NCBI GenBank assembly: GCA_964573105.1
Contig: CAZNIS010000008.1
Location: forward strand, 1 to 64,000
Direction of reading: 5' to 3'
DNA: 64,000 nucleotides
From: CAKZSB01 sp964573105
GTDB taxonomy: Bacteria > Pseudomonadota > Gammaproteobacteria > Granulosicoccales > Granulosicoccaceae
Below are positions 16,016 through 27,800 of this stretch, one piece after another. The notes under the pieces are model-generated. The model did no database searches. It worked only from the letters and a program-made list of their open reading frames with translations, and was not told the DNA's origin. Positions within the stretch are counted from its first letter, which is position 1. Each line of letters starts with the position of its first letter. The position numbers and the translations under genes were made by a program.

Positions 16016-17128
16016 GTGAATCAGAATCAGCAGCAAGTACAGAGGCCCAGGCGCCTGTTGTCGATTGACGGTGGTGGTGCGAGGTGCGTGATTGCACTGG
16101 AGATTCTACTGGCGCTTGAGAACCGCATCGCGGAGCAGACTGGTGATCCCAATCGCCGCTTGTGTGATCAATTTGATCTGATTGCCGGCACCAGCGCCGG
16201 TGCCATACTGGCCGCGGCAATCGCGATGGGCTCGTCAATGGCAGAGGTGCGTGAGTTTGTACTGGCTAACGCAAAGTTGATGTTCAAACCATCGCGATGG
16301 TACAACCGTTTCCGATCGCTCTACGATAAGTCGGCACTCGAAAAGCACATGCGTGACTGGTACGGCGCGGATACGACGCTGGGTTCTGAAAAGCTAAAAA
16401 CCCTGTTGCTGATGATCATGCGAAATTGGTCAACCGATTCACCGTGGCTGGTATCAAACAATTCGTTCGCGACCTTCAATCAACGGGAACTGGATGATTG
16501 CAATCTCAGTCTTCCGCTGTGGCAACTGATAAGAGCCAGTGCTGCAGCGCCCGTGTACTACGAGCCGGAGACCATCCGTTTTGGCCAGCGAGAGCAATAC
16601 GAATTTGTATTTGTCGATGGCGCGCTGACTGGCTTCATTAACCCTGCGTTTATGGCATTTCAGTATGTGACTAATAGTGCCTATGGCCTGAACTGGCCGG
16701 CTGATGAACAGTCACTGACATTGGTGTCTGTTGGTGCAGGGGATGTCAGGCACAAAAAGCCCGGCAAGAGCGAAAAGGATATTAATCTGTTTAAGTCGGT
16801 ACTGAGTATCCCCAACGCGATGATCTATGCCACTACCCGAGAACAGGATTTATTGTGCAGAACTTTTGGTCGTTGCCAGACGGGTGAGCCGATTGATCTG
16901 GAAGTGGGTGATATGAAAAGTACTGGCATCCCAATGCACCCCCGATTGTTCCGATACCATCGCATCAACCCGGTGATATCGGATCAGGGGTTGGCAGCAA
17001 TTGGTTGTGCGCATATCAAACCGAGGGATATTGCAGCGATTGATAAAGTTAAGAACATTGGCATGATGTCAGAGACCGGGCAGGCGATGGCTGGAGTAGT
17101 GGAGGATGTGGTGGATGATTGTTGTTAG
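16016..17128 (+). CDS. Patatin-like phospholipase
   Basis: A 370-residue lipid acyl hydrolase of the patatin family. All catalytic parts are present: the oxyanion loop SIDGGGARC (residues 16-24), the nucleophile elbow GTSAG with Ser60, and the second dyad member in VDGAL with Asp201. It has no clear signal peptide or membrane helix. An in-frame GTG at 16010 overlaps the AAGGAG ribosome binding site (16005-16010), so the GTG at 16016, five bases after that site, is the likely start. Phospholipases of this kind occur both as housekeeping enzymes and as effectors in anti-phage systems; no cyclase or sensor gene is next to it, so I do not assign a defence role. Confidence 0.87.
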   Translation: MNQNQQQVQRPRRLLSIDGGGARCVIALEILLALENRIAEQTGDPNRRLCDQFDLIAGTSAGAILAAAIAMGSSMAEVREFVLANAKLMFKPSRWYNRFRSLYDKSALEKHMRDWYGADTTLGSEKLKTLLLMIMRNWSTDSPWLVSNNSFATFNQRELDDCNLSLPLWQLIRASAAAPVYYEPETIRFGQREQYEFVFVDGALTGFINPAFMAFQYVTNSAYGLNWPADEQSLTLVSVGAGDVRHKKPGKSEKDINLFKSVLSIPNAMIYATTREQDLLCRTFGRCQTGEPIDLEVGDMKSTGIPMHPRLFRYHRINPVISDQGLAAIGCAHIKPRDIAAIDKVKNIGMMSETGQAMAGVVEDVVDDCC

Positions 17129-17221
17129 ATGCAGTGCCAGTGCGCATGAGCATAATAGCGGGTTACTACGTGTTCCGGCGAAGTGACAGGCGAAAATGAT
17201 TGTCGAGCGATTCGTCTTTCC

Positions 17222-18529
17222 TTACTTCTCACTCAATCGCAGGCGCGCATTCTCCTGATCGATCTGAAATCGAAACTGCCCCAGTATATTCATACCCAGC
17301 AGCCCGTCTATCTCGCGGCGTGTTTGAAAGTCGATCACGGCCACCTCTGTATTGCGCAGCACGTAGGGCCCGAGTTTTAGTTCAGCCACGGTGTAAACCG
17401 TACCCATGACAACGCCGCCGGCGGTGCGAAACACTCTTCGGCTTTGTTGTTTTGCATCGGCACTGATGCCCAGTGCATGGAACGACGCGCTGGACATCGC
17501 CGTCATCGAGGCGCCGGTGTCGATGAGCAGGTTGATCTTTTCCTGCCGCTGACTGCTGAGCGTGGCAGCATACTGATTGCCGACGCGCTGCAGGGCGATG
17601 GATTCTGAATACTCCGGGGTTGTATTGTCGGCGATTGCCGGCGCGGCGGCATGGCCTGCCAGATTGTCCAGCGCCTGGGCGGCCAGCTCTCCGACGATAC
17701 TGTCGCCGAGTAGAAAATTGAACTGGGCGACGGCGAATTCCTGATCGCCGCTTCTCAGGTGTGCCAGTGCTTGTCGGTATTGGTGCGTCGATGTCATCAG
17801 ACCCGCCGTGGTGATATGCGAGTAGAAGCTGATCAGCGCCAGCCAATTCCCCTGACTGCTGTACCAGCGGTCGATATCCTCGACAAACGCGTTGAATCGA
17901 CTCAGTACCTTCTGGTGGTCGACGTCGTTGTAGGCATAGGTTTTGGCGAGCAGATAGGTATCCACCACTTCCAGATAGCTGCCGTTGGCGTGATGGAAAT
18001 CTGCCAACAGCAACAGAACTTCTACATCATCGTAGTAGGTGGACAGGTACTGATCGAGTAGCGCGTAGAAGTCATCGTATCGGCGCGCGCTGGTCAGAGT
18101 TTCCAGATGACCCAGCAAGGTGGATTTCAACTGCACAACGACGGTTGAGCCTTGTGTATCCAGCTCCTGATACAAACTGATTGCCTCCCGATAGCGTCTG
18201 GCATTGAGGTGGCTTGTGAAGATATTCAGTGCGGACGATTCGGAAACTGGCTCGATGTTGTTGGATGCTGTTTGAGTGGTGATCCGGTTGTGCGTGGGTG
18301 ATGCCTGCCCATTGCTGACAACGGATTGATCAAGTGTGTCCAATGCATTTGGCGCTGCTTGTGATGATGCACGCTGCGATCCTGCAGGTGGGTAAGTGGT
18401 CGGTGTGCGCGTGTTGCTGGCAACAGTATTGTTGGCAGCAGGCGTTGTGGCGGCAAGCCAGGATCGGCCAGACCACCCGATGACAAGGCCTGCAATAAAA
18501 ACTGCAATCAATGTGTAGTGAGTTTTCAC
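17222..18529 (-). CDS. Membrane-anchored retropepsin-like aspartic protease with helical-repeat domain
   Basis: A 435-residue protein with an N-terminal membrane segment (HYTLIAVFIAGLVIGWSG, residues 4-21), a Ser/Thr/Asn-rich linker to about 110, a helical-repeat region resembling TPR units (about 110-310), and a C-terminal retropepsin-like domain. The catalytic motif is LLIDTGASMTAMSS with Asp337, and the domain ends with the matching GLLGMNILGQFRF. Single-domain retropepsins must pair to form the active site, so a homodimer is expected, in the periplasm if the anchor is a standard signal anchor. It is on the same strand as, and 358 bases downstream of, the giant surface protein gene, which makes a role in maturing that protein thinkable but unproven. 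Confidence 0.82.
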   Translation of the reverse strand: MKTHYTLIAVFIAGLVIGWSGRSWLAATTPAANNTVASNTRTPTTYPPAGSQRASSQAAPNALDTLDQSVVSNGQASPTHNRITTQTASNNIEPVSESSALNIFTSHLNARRYREAISLYQELDTQGSTVVVQLKSTLLGHLETLTSARRYDDFYALLDQYLSTYYDDVEVLLLLADFHHANGSYLEVVDTYLLAKTYAYNDVDHQKVLSRFNAFVEDIDRWYSSQGNWLALISFYSHITTAGLMTSTHQYRQALAHLRSGDQEFAVAQFNFLLGDSIVGELAAQALDNLAGHAAAPAIADNTTPEYSESIALQRVGNQYAATLSSQRQEKINLLIDTGASMTAMSSASFHALGISADAKQQSRRVFRTAGGVVMGTVYTVAELKLGPYVLRNTEVAVIDFQTRREIDGLLGMNILGQFRFQIDQENARLRLSEK

Positions 18530-18887
18530 TGCTGAGTCAGGGTAGAGAATGGCGAGTCGATGATTTGATAGTGTGCTGCGATAGCGCGGTTGTCAGAGCG
18601 ATCAATGCTTGTGTTCAAGGCATGAGCTCGCATGGTGTGGTCGAAGCGTGCGTGTCTGCCACCTTGGCTGGAATGTCCGCATCTATATCAGGAACGGTGG
18701 TTGACTACCTTCAAGGATAACACCGTAACGCATCGGTTCGATCAAATCGCTGGCAGGTTTAGTAGGCGGGGTTGGATGTGCTGGCAACTGGTGGTGGCGA
18801 AATATTGGCCACGATCAGATAGCAGTCTATGGCAGACAGAGAGAATGCGAACGCTCCGCGCGTTCTGTCGCGATGCGTGGGTGCAGG
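18530..18887. other. Gene-free region between giant gene and protease gene
   Basis: No supported gene on either strand; plus-strand frames here have no recognisable features. It should contain the end of the giant transcript and the promoter of the protease gene. I found no clear terminator hairpin. Confidence 0.4.
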
Positions 18888-21800
18888 CTATTTTTCGGAT
18901 TCAAAGAGTGCCTCTACATCATCTTCCGGCTGGTCGTCGATATCCTGCTTTTCTTTGTTGATGTACATCATCCGTATCGGATCGATATGATTCCACAGCG
19001 GGGTTATCGCCATCATGCTCGCGATCAGCGAGCCGCCACGCAGGATCCATACAAGTATTCCGGCTGTGATACTGATCGAGGCGCCCATCACCACGCCCGA
19101 TTCTATTCGGTAGTTGCGGTTGTTTTTCTCTTCAGTGCGCTCGAGCTGGTCACCGATTTCAGCCAGGCCTTTGAGAAAATTTGGATTGTCTACAATGCCC
19201 CGCGCGGTGTTGTTAGTTAGTTCCAGCATTATCTCGAAACTGACTCTGGAAATCGCAATACGATCGGCAGTGTAATCGGCTGATTTTACCGAGTTGTGCT
19301 GTTTGACGAAGTTATCTTCGTTGTCGGGTAGTGGTTGCTTGATGTCTGTCTCTGACAGCAACGCCAGCACCTGCAAGTCAAAGGTTTCATCCGCTGCGTC
19401 GGGAACCGTCGTATCGATTGGCGTGAAAATCACTGGGTCTGCAGCATCGGGTAGTGGTTCTACCGGTGTTTCCGATACTTCTTCGTGCTCTTCGACTTCA
19501 GCTGTACCGTCGTTTTCATCTTCCTCGTCTGGTTCGTCTACGATCTGCGGTACTGGTCTGGTATCGGTCGTGCCTGCAAAGGCTGCCTCAGCGGGTGGCT
19601 CTATGGTGATGGTAACGGTTGCCAGGCTGGAGACGCCGTCTTCGTTGGTGACGCGGTAGACGAATTCGTCCTGCAGGACACCGGAGCGATCGTGAATATA
19701 GTGAAACGTGCCGTCGGGGTTAATCGTTACCGTGCCGTGCGATGGTGGCACCTCGATGGAAATGGTCAGGCCATCACTATCGTACTGATCGTTTCCGGTG
19801 ACCGTGTCTGAGCCCGAATCGAGAGTACTGCCGTTCTGTGAATCAAACTCCTCACCGAAGGCGAGGGTGACCGAGTCTGCGGTGAGCTGGGGCGCCGGAT
19901 CGATGACCTCATTGATCACAAGCGAAAAGCGGCCGGTTACCGGCACTGTACCATCCTCGCCACCGTCGGTGAGTACCACGTCGAAGAAGTCTAAGCTTGT
20001 CTCCGAGCCATCGTGCACGTAGCGCAACTGATTGTCGTTCAATTGCGCCATGCTGAAAGTGGCACCGTCGGTGACAGACACGCCATCGAGCAGCAGTTGA
20101 CCGTGGTCTGGTGCCTTTTCAAGTGTGAACCTGAGTTGGCTTGCCGCGTCATCGGCGTCGCTGGCACTCAACATGGCCGGGGTGATCAAGGTGTCTGCGC
20201 CCTCGTCCAGTTGCGCGTCGTTGATGGTCAGCGTCGGCTGATCATTGACGCCGGGTACGTCGAAACTGATTTGCTGTTCCCGCAGTGCGATATCGACTCC
20301 ACCGTTGTCTGTGCCGCCGTCGTCGTGCACTCGAAAACCAAATCCCTGATAGCCATTCCCGAACGAATCCGGCGGTGGCATATACACAAGCAGCCCGGCG
20401 TCTATGTCGCTGACGGAAATGACCTGGCCGGCCGTGACTGGCAGAAAATCCCGGGTCAGCACCCCTGAGTCGGGTAGTGTGGTGACGGTGATGGCGCTAA
20501 AGTTATCTCCATCCAGCGGATCCTGAAATCCAAAGTCACTGCGGTCAAAAGTATGGGGCGTATCCTCAGGTGTGGTGACGCTGGAATCGCGGCCATTGGG
20601 CGGGTCGTTGACCGGTGTTACATTGAATGTAGCAGTGTTGGGCGTTGGATCGGTATCAATGCCATTGTCGTTGGTGCCGCCATCGTCGATTACCTGGAAA
20701 TCGAACTGTGTCAGTGCGGGCCCATTGGCATTGGCGGGTGGTGTGTACATCAGTGCTCCACCAGTGATGTCGATCAGGTTGATGATCTGTCCGATCTGTA
20801 TCGGTATTTGTGCCAGCGTCAGCACGCCTGTGTCGGGCAGGCTGGATATCTGCACCGCCGCAAGGATGTTGCCGTCGGCGGTGTCGGTAAAGCCAAAGTC
20901 GCTGGCCGCGAGGGTGTAACTGCTATCTTCCAGCAAGGTGACGGTTGTGTCGCTGCCGGCCGGCGCGTCATTGATTGAACGCACATCGATTATCAGCTCG
21001 CGCGCAGTGGGATCGGTGTCCAGCCCGCCGTTTTCGCTGCCACCGTCGTCCTGTACGCGGAACGTAAAGTGACTGTACGGGCTGCCGTGCTGGTCGGCCA
21101 CCGGGCTGAATATCAGTGCCCCCATGTCGATATCTGTACTGGATATCGATTCACCTGAGGTGACGGCAACGCCGTTGCGCAACAGCTGGCCTTCGTCGGG
21201 CAGGGTGTCGATCAGTACCGCTGCAAAGAGATCCTGCTCTGCCGGGTCACTAAAGCCAAAATCGGCAAGTGTGAAAACGTAGTCCGTGTCTTCTGCCGTG
21301 ATCACGGTATTGTCTGCGCCGCTGGGTGGATCGTTTATTGGCGTAAAGCGGATATCGCCGGCGATTGATTCGCTGCCGCTGTTGCCGTCGCTGACGGCAA
21401 TGTCAAACGAGGGCGCGTTTTCAGCGCCGCTGTGAACAAAGATGATTTGGCCGGTATTAATCTGCGCCTGACTGAAGTCTGTAATCGGACTCTGTGGGGC
21501 CGAACTGAATGCGAAGTGCCCATTGGAGACATTATCGATAGTAAATTCCAGGCTGCCGTCTGCCGTGTCGATATCACTCGCGGCAAGCATGGTGGAATCA
21601 AGCGTGAGCGTTTGCCCTTCGATGATATCGAATTGGTTGACGATCACTGTGGGTACATCATTGCGTGACGTGATGGTGATATTCAGCGATTGGCTGAGCG
21701 TACGCGGATCCGGTCCGCCTTCTGAGGCGCCATCGTCGCTTACGACAAATGAAAACGACTGCGGGCCGCCGAAAGCATTGTCGGCAGTTCTGAATTGCAT

Positions 21801-24800
21801 CGCCTGAATTTGTGCCAGCGTGTACGATGTATCTGTTGTGACGACGCTTGTGCCATCGGCCAAAACGACATCACCGAATGCCGAGTTGGGTACGGCAGTG
21901 ACGGTAAAACTTAGTGTTTGCGATGATTCGTCCTGGCCACCCCCGGCGGAAAAGCCAAGATCGTCAAGGCCGAGGCTTGACAGGCCGCTGTCCTCTGCCA
22001 CCTGCAGATCGTCGATGCTGCCTGCGAGGCGAACCGGGCTGTCATTGATTGCCGCAATCTGTATCGTGGCGGTGGCCGGAGTGCTGTCGAGAAGCCCGTC
22101 GTTGTCGCGGGCAGAGTAGGTGAACGTGGTGGTGCCGTTCCAGTTGGCATCGGGCGCAAAATAGAACGCTCGCGAATTGTCGCCAGCGGCGTAATCCGTG
22201 TTGATTACCGCCGCACTGTTTAATTCCGGATCTGTAAACAGAGTACCGTTGGCAGGCAAGCTGGTGAGATGAAAATAGTCGACCGAGCCGTCGATGTCGT
22301 CGGCGCTTAGAGAGACGGTGATGCTGTTGTCATCTTCGAGACCGGATGTCGATACGGCGTCGTAGGTGACGGGCTCATTGTTGACACGGCTGATATCGAC
22401 GTTCACGGTCCCAAGCGGCTGACTGGCACCGCCGCCGGTACCGGTGTTTCCATTGTCGCTGATCGCGATTGCAATGGTATCTGCGCTGTTGCCGTATGTG
22501 CCGGCGATGCTGTGCAGGTATTGAATACTCGCTGCATTGTCGAAATAGCTGTTCAGATCATCGATCGATCCTGTGAATATGCGCGCCTGTGTGCTGCCGG
22601 TAACAACCACACCGCCGCCCGATTCGGCCGATAGCTCTCCGCCGGTTGCAGTGGACAATGTGACCGTCAGCAAACCACTGCCGGCATCGACATCGGCAAA
22701 GTTGATGGCAGACAGATTGATCGCACTTGCCATATCTTCGGTGACAGTCACGCTCGCGGGCAGTGCCCCGATGTTCACCGGATTGTCGTTTCTCGCCTCT
22801 ATATTGATGCTTTGTACTGCCGAGGCTGCCTCGCTGAAACTGTCTGCAGTTTGAGCCGGATCGAGCCCGCTGTTGCCGCCATCATTAACAGTTAACCTGA
22901 TAGTGGTATTGTCGGGGGTGTCGCTGCTGTTGTGATAGACAATGGTGCCTGTGCTCGCACCTGCCAACAACGAATTGAGCGCTGCCACTGTGCCGCTAAA
23001 CGAGACAGTGGACGCGTTATTGCTGTTGACAGCAATGCCTGAATCACCTGCTGACACAACAATGCTGCCTGCTCCTGTCTCGAGCTGTGCGGTCATTGTG
23101 CCGGTTCCTGCATCAACATCGGACACCGCAAAGCCCGAGCCGTGAATGTTCAGGCTGACCTGCTCGGTCGTCTCCAGCGCAATGGGTGGTGCTATGACCA
23201 CTGGCGCATCGTTGACGGCGTTGATGGTCCCTGACAGGTTATCTGAATCGATTGCCCCGATCGTGTCAGTGGTGAGCACAGTCAGCGTATCGCTGCCGGC
23301 AAAATCGCTGTTACCCAGATAAATCAATGTTGCCAGTGTGGCATTGATGTCGGACTCTGGCCCGCTGAGGGTCAGGCTCGCGGTGCCGCTGGCACCGCCG
23401 CTGATGCTCGTGGCACCGGTTGGCGATACCGTTAGCCGACCTTCGGTGACTGTCAATTGGACACTCGCAAGATTATTGTCATAGTCGGTGACGCTGATCC
23501 CTGTGAGTGCAACCGGAGTATCTTCATTGCCACTGAAACTGGCGGGTACTGTATTCAACGGTGCATCGTTGACGTTAGTGACAATCACGTTGAAACTGGC
23601 CGATGAGACCGTGCCACTGCCGTCATCTACCGTGAAGGCGAAACTATCGTCTGTCGTTTGTGATCCGTCGTGATCATAAGACAGGCTGCCGGCATCAATA
23701 TCGGCCTGCGTGAATGTTTGTGCCTGGCCGAGGGTAATTCCGCCCAGGCGCAGAATGCCATGTGCCGGTTCAGAATCGATGGTATAGATCAGCTCGGCCG
23801 AAGTATTGTCGACATCGGTGGTACTTAGCAGCGAACTGGAAATGACCGTGCCGTTAGCGCCCTCTGCAACGGTCACACCGGTATTGACAGCGAGAGTCTG
23901 CTCGTCATTTACCGCGACGATATCGATGTCAATGGTGCCGAGCAGCTGATTGGTACCACCGCCGACACCGCTGTTGCCGTTGTCGCTGACGTAGATCGTC
24001 AACGTATCCGCGTTGCCACCATTGGTATGTTCTGTACCGTGCAGGTATTGTATGGAAGCCGGGTTGGCGAGAAAGGCATTCAGATTTGCCAGCGGGCCAG
24101 TTGCTGTGCTGGTAGTAGCGTTGCCGCCGAATGTGACGCCTGTGCCGGGGGCGAGTGACAGCTCTCCACCGGTCGCGGTTGCCAGGGTGAGGGTTAGATC
24201 CGAATTCATCGCATCGGGATCAGACAACACGATTGACGATAGATCGATCGTGCCGGGTTGATCTTCGATAACGGTAGCAGTCGCCGGCAGAGTGCCGCTA
24301 TTGACCGGGGCGTCGTTAATCGAGTTGATCACAATATTGCGCGTGACCGGATCGCTTTGTGAATCGCCATCGCTGACGACCCATTCAAGTGTGCGGATAG
24401 CGGTGGATGGCTGTTCGCTCTGGTTGTTAAATACAATGGATCGCAGCGCGGTCTGATAGTGTGCGACGCTGGCACGGCCGCTTAACTCAAGCACCCCGGT
24501 CGCATTGTTGTAGCTGCCGGCAATGCCGTTTTGATTGGTAAACTGCAGTGTGTCGAATGCGGCGTCGTAGTTGCCGGAGATTCGAATGGTGGCACCGGTG
24601 AGCATGGTGTCGTCGATATCTGATAGATCGGCGTCGACATCGATTCCGACGGGGCTTTGCTCGGTGAAATTCACATTGTTAGTGCCCACCGATAGCACAG
24701 CGGCGTCGTTTTCTGATACCACATGCAGCGGGATCAGTGTGGTGGCAAGCGATGCGCCACCACTGCCGGTGTTGCCCTGATCATTAGCGGTGACGCTTAA

Positions 24801-27800
24801 CAGCACGTCGCCGAAGAAGTCGGCATCCGGGCTGTAGCTGAAGTTGTTCAGCGCTGAATTGATATCGCCAAGAGTGCCGGTAAACGTGACTGTACTACCC
24901 GCGTTGGCGGTTGAGAAGGTCACCGCTCCAGTCGGCACGATCACGGTGCCATTGGTTACCGAAAGCGTCACGCTCAGCTCGGCACCGTTAGCATCCACAT
25001 CGTCCAGCTGTACCTGCAGGCCGTTTAATGTCGTGTCTTCAACTGTGTGTACTTGCGTGAACAGGCCGCCGCCGTGGTTGAATATGGAACCGAATACCGA
25101 TTCGCTGGACTGTGCGGTGATGAAGTCCGGATCGCCGTCACCATCAATGTCTGAAGGCTCAAGCCAGTTGACGCCGGTTGGTGTTAAGGATTGGGAGCTC
25201 TGCGTGAACAGTCCGCCGCCATTGTTGGTAAATAGACGGATAGTGTTTCCGCCAGTGTGTGCAACGGCAAGGTCCACTCTGCCGGTACTGTCGATATCAG
25301 CGGCGACCACATTGCCGAAAGTGCTGAATGATCCCAGGTAGCTGATCGTTGTTCTGGTGAAGTCCGGGTTTGCCGCGGCATCGTTTTGCATCCAGCCCAG
25401 CGTGGTGGTGAAGGTGCCAGCGAGATAGGCAATGTCAAGTGCGCTATTGGAGTCAAGATCGGCGACGACGACGTCGAGCACATCCAGTGGCGCGATAGCC
25501 GATACGCTCGCAACGGTGAATGATGGGTCGGCAGCCGCGTCATTGGCAAGCCAGTACACACCAGGGTTACCGGCAGCGGCGATATCCAGACTGCCATCGC
25601 CATTGAGATCGCCGATGTCGATACCGCGCACATCGGGCACCATACCGACCACTGTGCGGGTGAATGCACCTGGTACACTCTGCTCATAGACAATCACTTC
25701 GCCTGAGTGATTGAAACTCGCGATGATGTCTGGCCGGGTATCGGCGTCGATATCGGCTACGGCGACATCGTATAATCCGAAAGATGACGTCTCCGTTGAT
25801 GTAATGGTAAAGGTCAATTGGCCGGTCTCGACCAGCTGGTTGCGAAATACGAAAATCGCGTCCTCGCTCGCATCGGGCGTACTATTGCCCACCACCAGAT
25901 CCATGTCTCCGTCGCCGTCCAGATCAGCGCTTGCAATGGCTGTGAAGTTGTAACCGACCGTGTTAAATAGTGACTGGCCGATAGTGAAACCACCCTGTCC
26001 ATCATTGGCATACCAGGAAAGTTGGCCGTCGGTGGTTGCGCCAATGACGTCGAGATCGCCATCGTTGTCGAGATCGCCGGATGTCACAACCGATGCGTTG
26101 GTTGCGGTGGAGTCGATAATGGCTTCAGTGAATTCGGGCAGTGCAGTAAAGTCGGGCGCATCGTTGACTGCACTGACTGTAATCGCGACGCTCTCACTGG
26201 CATAACCCTGATCACCCATAATCGCAATAATCTGTGACGCATCGAGCTCTGTTTGATAAACGCGCACGTCATCTAATCGGCCAGCGAAAGCACTTGAACC
26301 GTCTGGTTTTGAGCCTATCGTGATGTTGGGTGAGCCCGCAGCAGACCAGTCGATGTCACCAAAGTTGAAATCGCTGGAGTGAATCTCCACTCCGTTTAGA
26401 TACAGGCGCAACTGATTGGTTGTATCGTTCAGCGTGGCGGCGATATGATTCCATCCCTCGCCTGCGATGTTGTCAGTAGCATCCAGACTGTTCGAGGTGA
26501 AACCTCGGGCGTGCAGTGCCATAGAGTAAGACGCATGGTTGCGATCGAGCGTTACCCAGAACTCGTCACCGATGGAGACTGGCACGGCTTCCTGTTGTCC
26601 GCCATCCAGGTTGACCCAGGCAGAGAATGACACCTCGGTGCCAAGCGCTGCGACCGCGCTGTTGACATCGACCCTGTCATCACCATCGAACGAAAGCACA
26701 TCTCCGCGATTCGGGTCAGTTATCAGTGTGGGATTACCGCCTGCTGTGCCGTCGTAGTTGTTTGCCGTGTTGTCTTCGAGAGACCCCTGCAAAAAGTCAT
26801 AGTGTGCATGAAGGCTGGCTTCAACTGACGTTGCCGAGCCGGTGGTTACGGTCAGTGTATCGGCACCGTTGTAATGCTGATCGCCCTGATACTGCATGCC
26901 GTCCAGTGCGGCATTAATGTCGGCTTCTGTGCCTGCAATCGTCAACGTGGATTCACCGTCGCCGCTGCCATTCAGGAAGGTAATGCCGGAGGTGCCGGCC
27001 AGGGTCAGTGTGCCATTGATTACCGACAGCACCACGGTAAACGTTGGATCGTAGTTGCGACCATCATCAACACGGATTGCAGTGCCGCCAGCGGATGAAA
27101 AGACCAGTGGTGTTTCTTCATCAACTGCCTGTGCTATGGGTACCGTGAGCGACGCCGGGTCCGGCGTATCAATAATCGTGACGGTTGTGCTTCCGGCTGC
27201 AGTAAGGTTGCCACCGACACCCTGGTTGGCCGCGTCGTTGTGATCGTTGTACAACCAGTCAATCTGTACGCTCGCCGGCGGTACATTGCTACTGTTGCTG
27301 TAGGCAATCGCCTGCAATACCTTGTTGATCGCGGTGTTGTCAGCCACCGCATTGAAAGTCAGCATCAGAGTGCCGCCGCTGTTGGTCGTGACGGTACCTA
27401 CCGCGACACTGTTGTATACAAGCGCACCACCTTCAGTCAGTGCCCCCAGCAAACCGCTCTCGCTGAAGACGTCATCGCTGTTAGCGCCGCCGCTGCGAAT
27501 TAAAGTCAGCGTCGTATTTTCAAAAGTATCTTCGCCGAGGCTAATATCTGAGTCAAACACCTTCACATCATCGTCGAGTATCACCGCTGGATCATCTTCG
27601 ACAAAAGACGGATTTCCATCGAGTGTGTTGACCGGTGCTTCATTGTCGAAAGAAGGATTGAGACTTCCGTCTGCAAGGAAGCTGACGACGGCCGTTTCAG
27701 AGCCTTGAAGCCCAACCGACAGGCTGAAGGTGTCATCGGCATTGACCGCTAGAGATATTCCGTTGCCTGGGATCACGCGTTGTTCGGTGATGACAAAACC

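Noticed and set aside
16016..17128. Patatin phospholipase as a CBASS-type anti-phage effector
   Set aside because: No nucleotide cyclase, ubiquitin-like or sensor gene is next to it; neighbours are a HAD phosphatase and a protease on the other strand.
24844..25341. Plus-strand frames up to 165 codons (and many others) inside the giant gene
   Set aside because: All are antisense to the giant frame, whose domains continue through them; their Ser/Pro/Thr-rich products reflect the repeats on the other strand.
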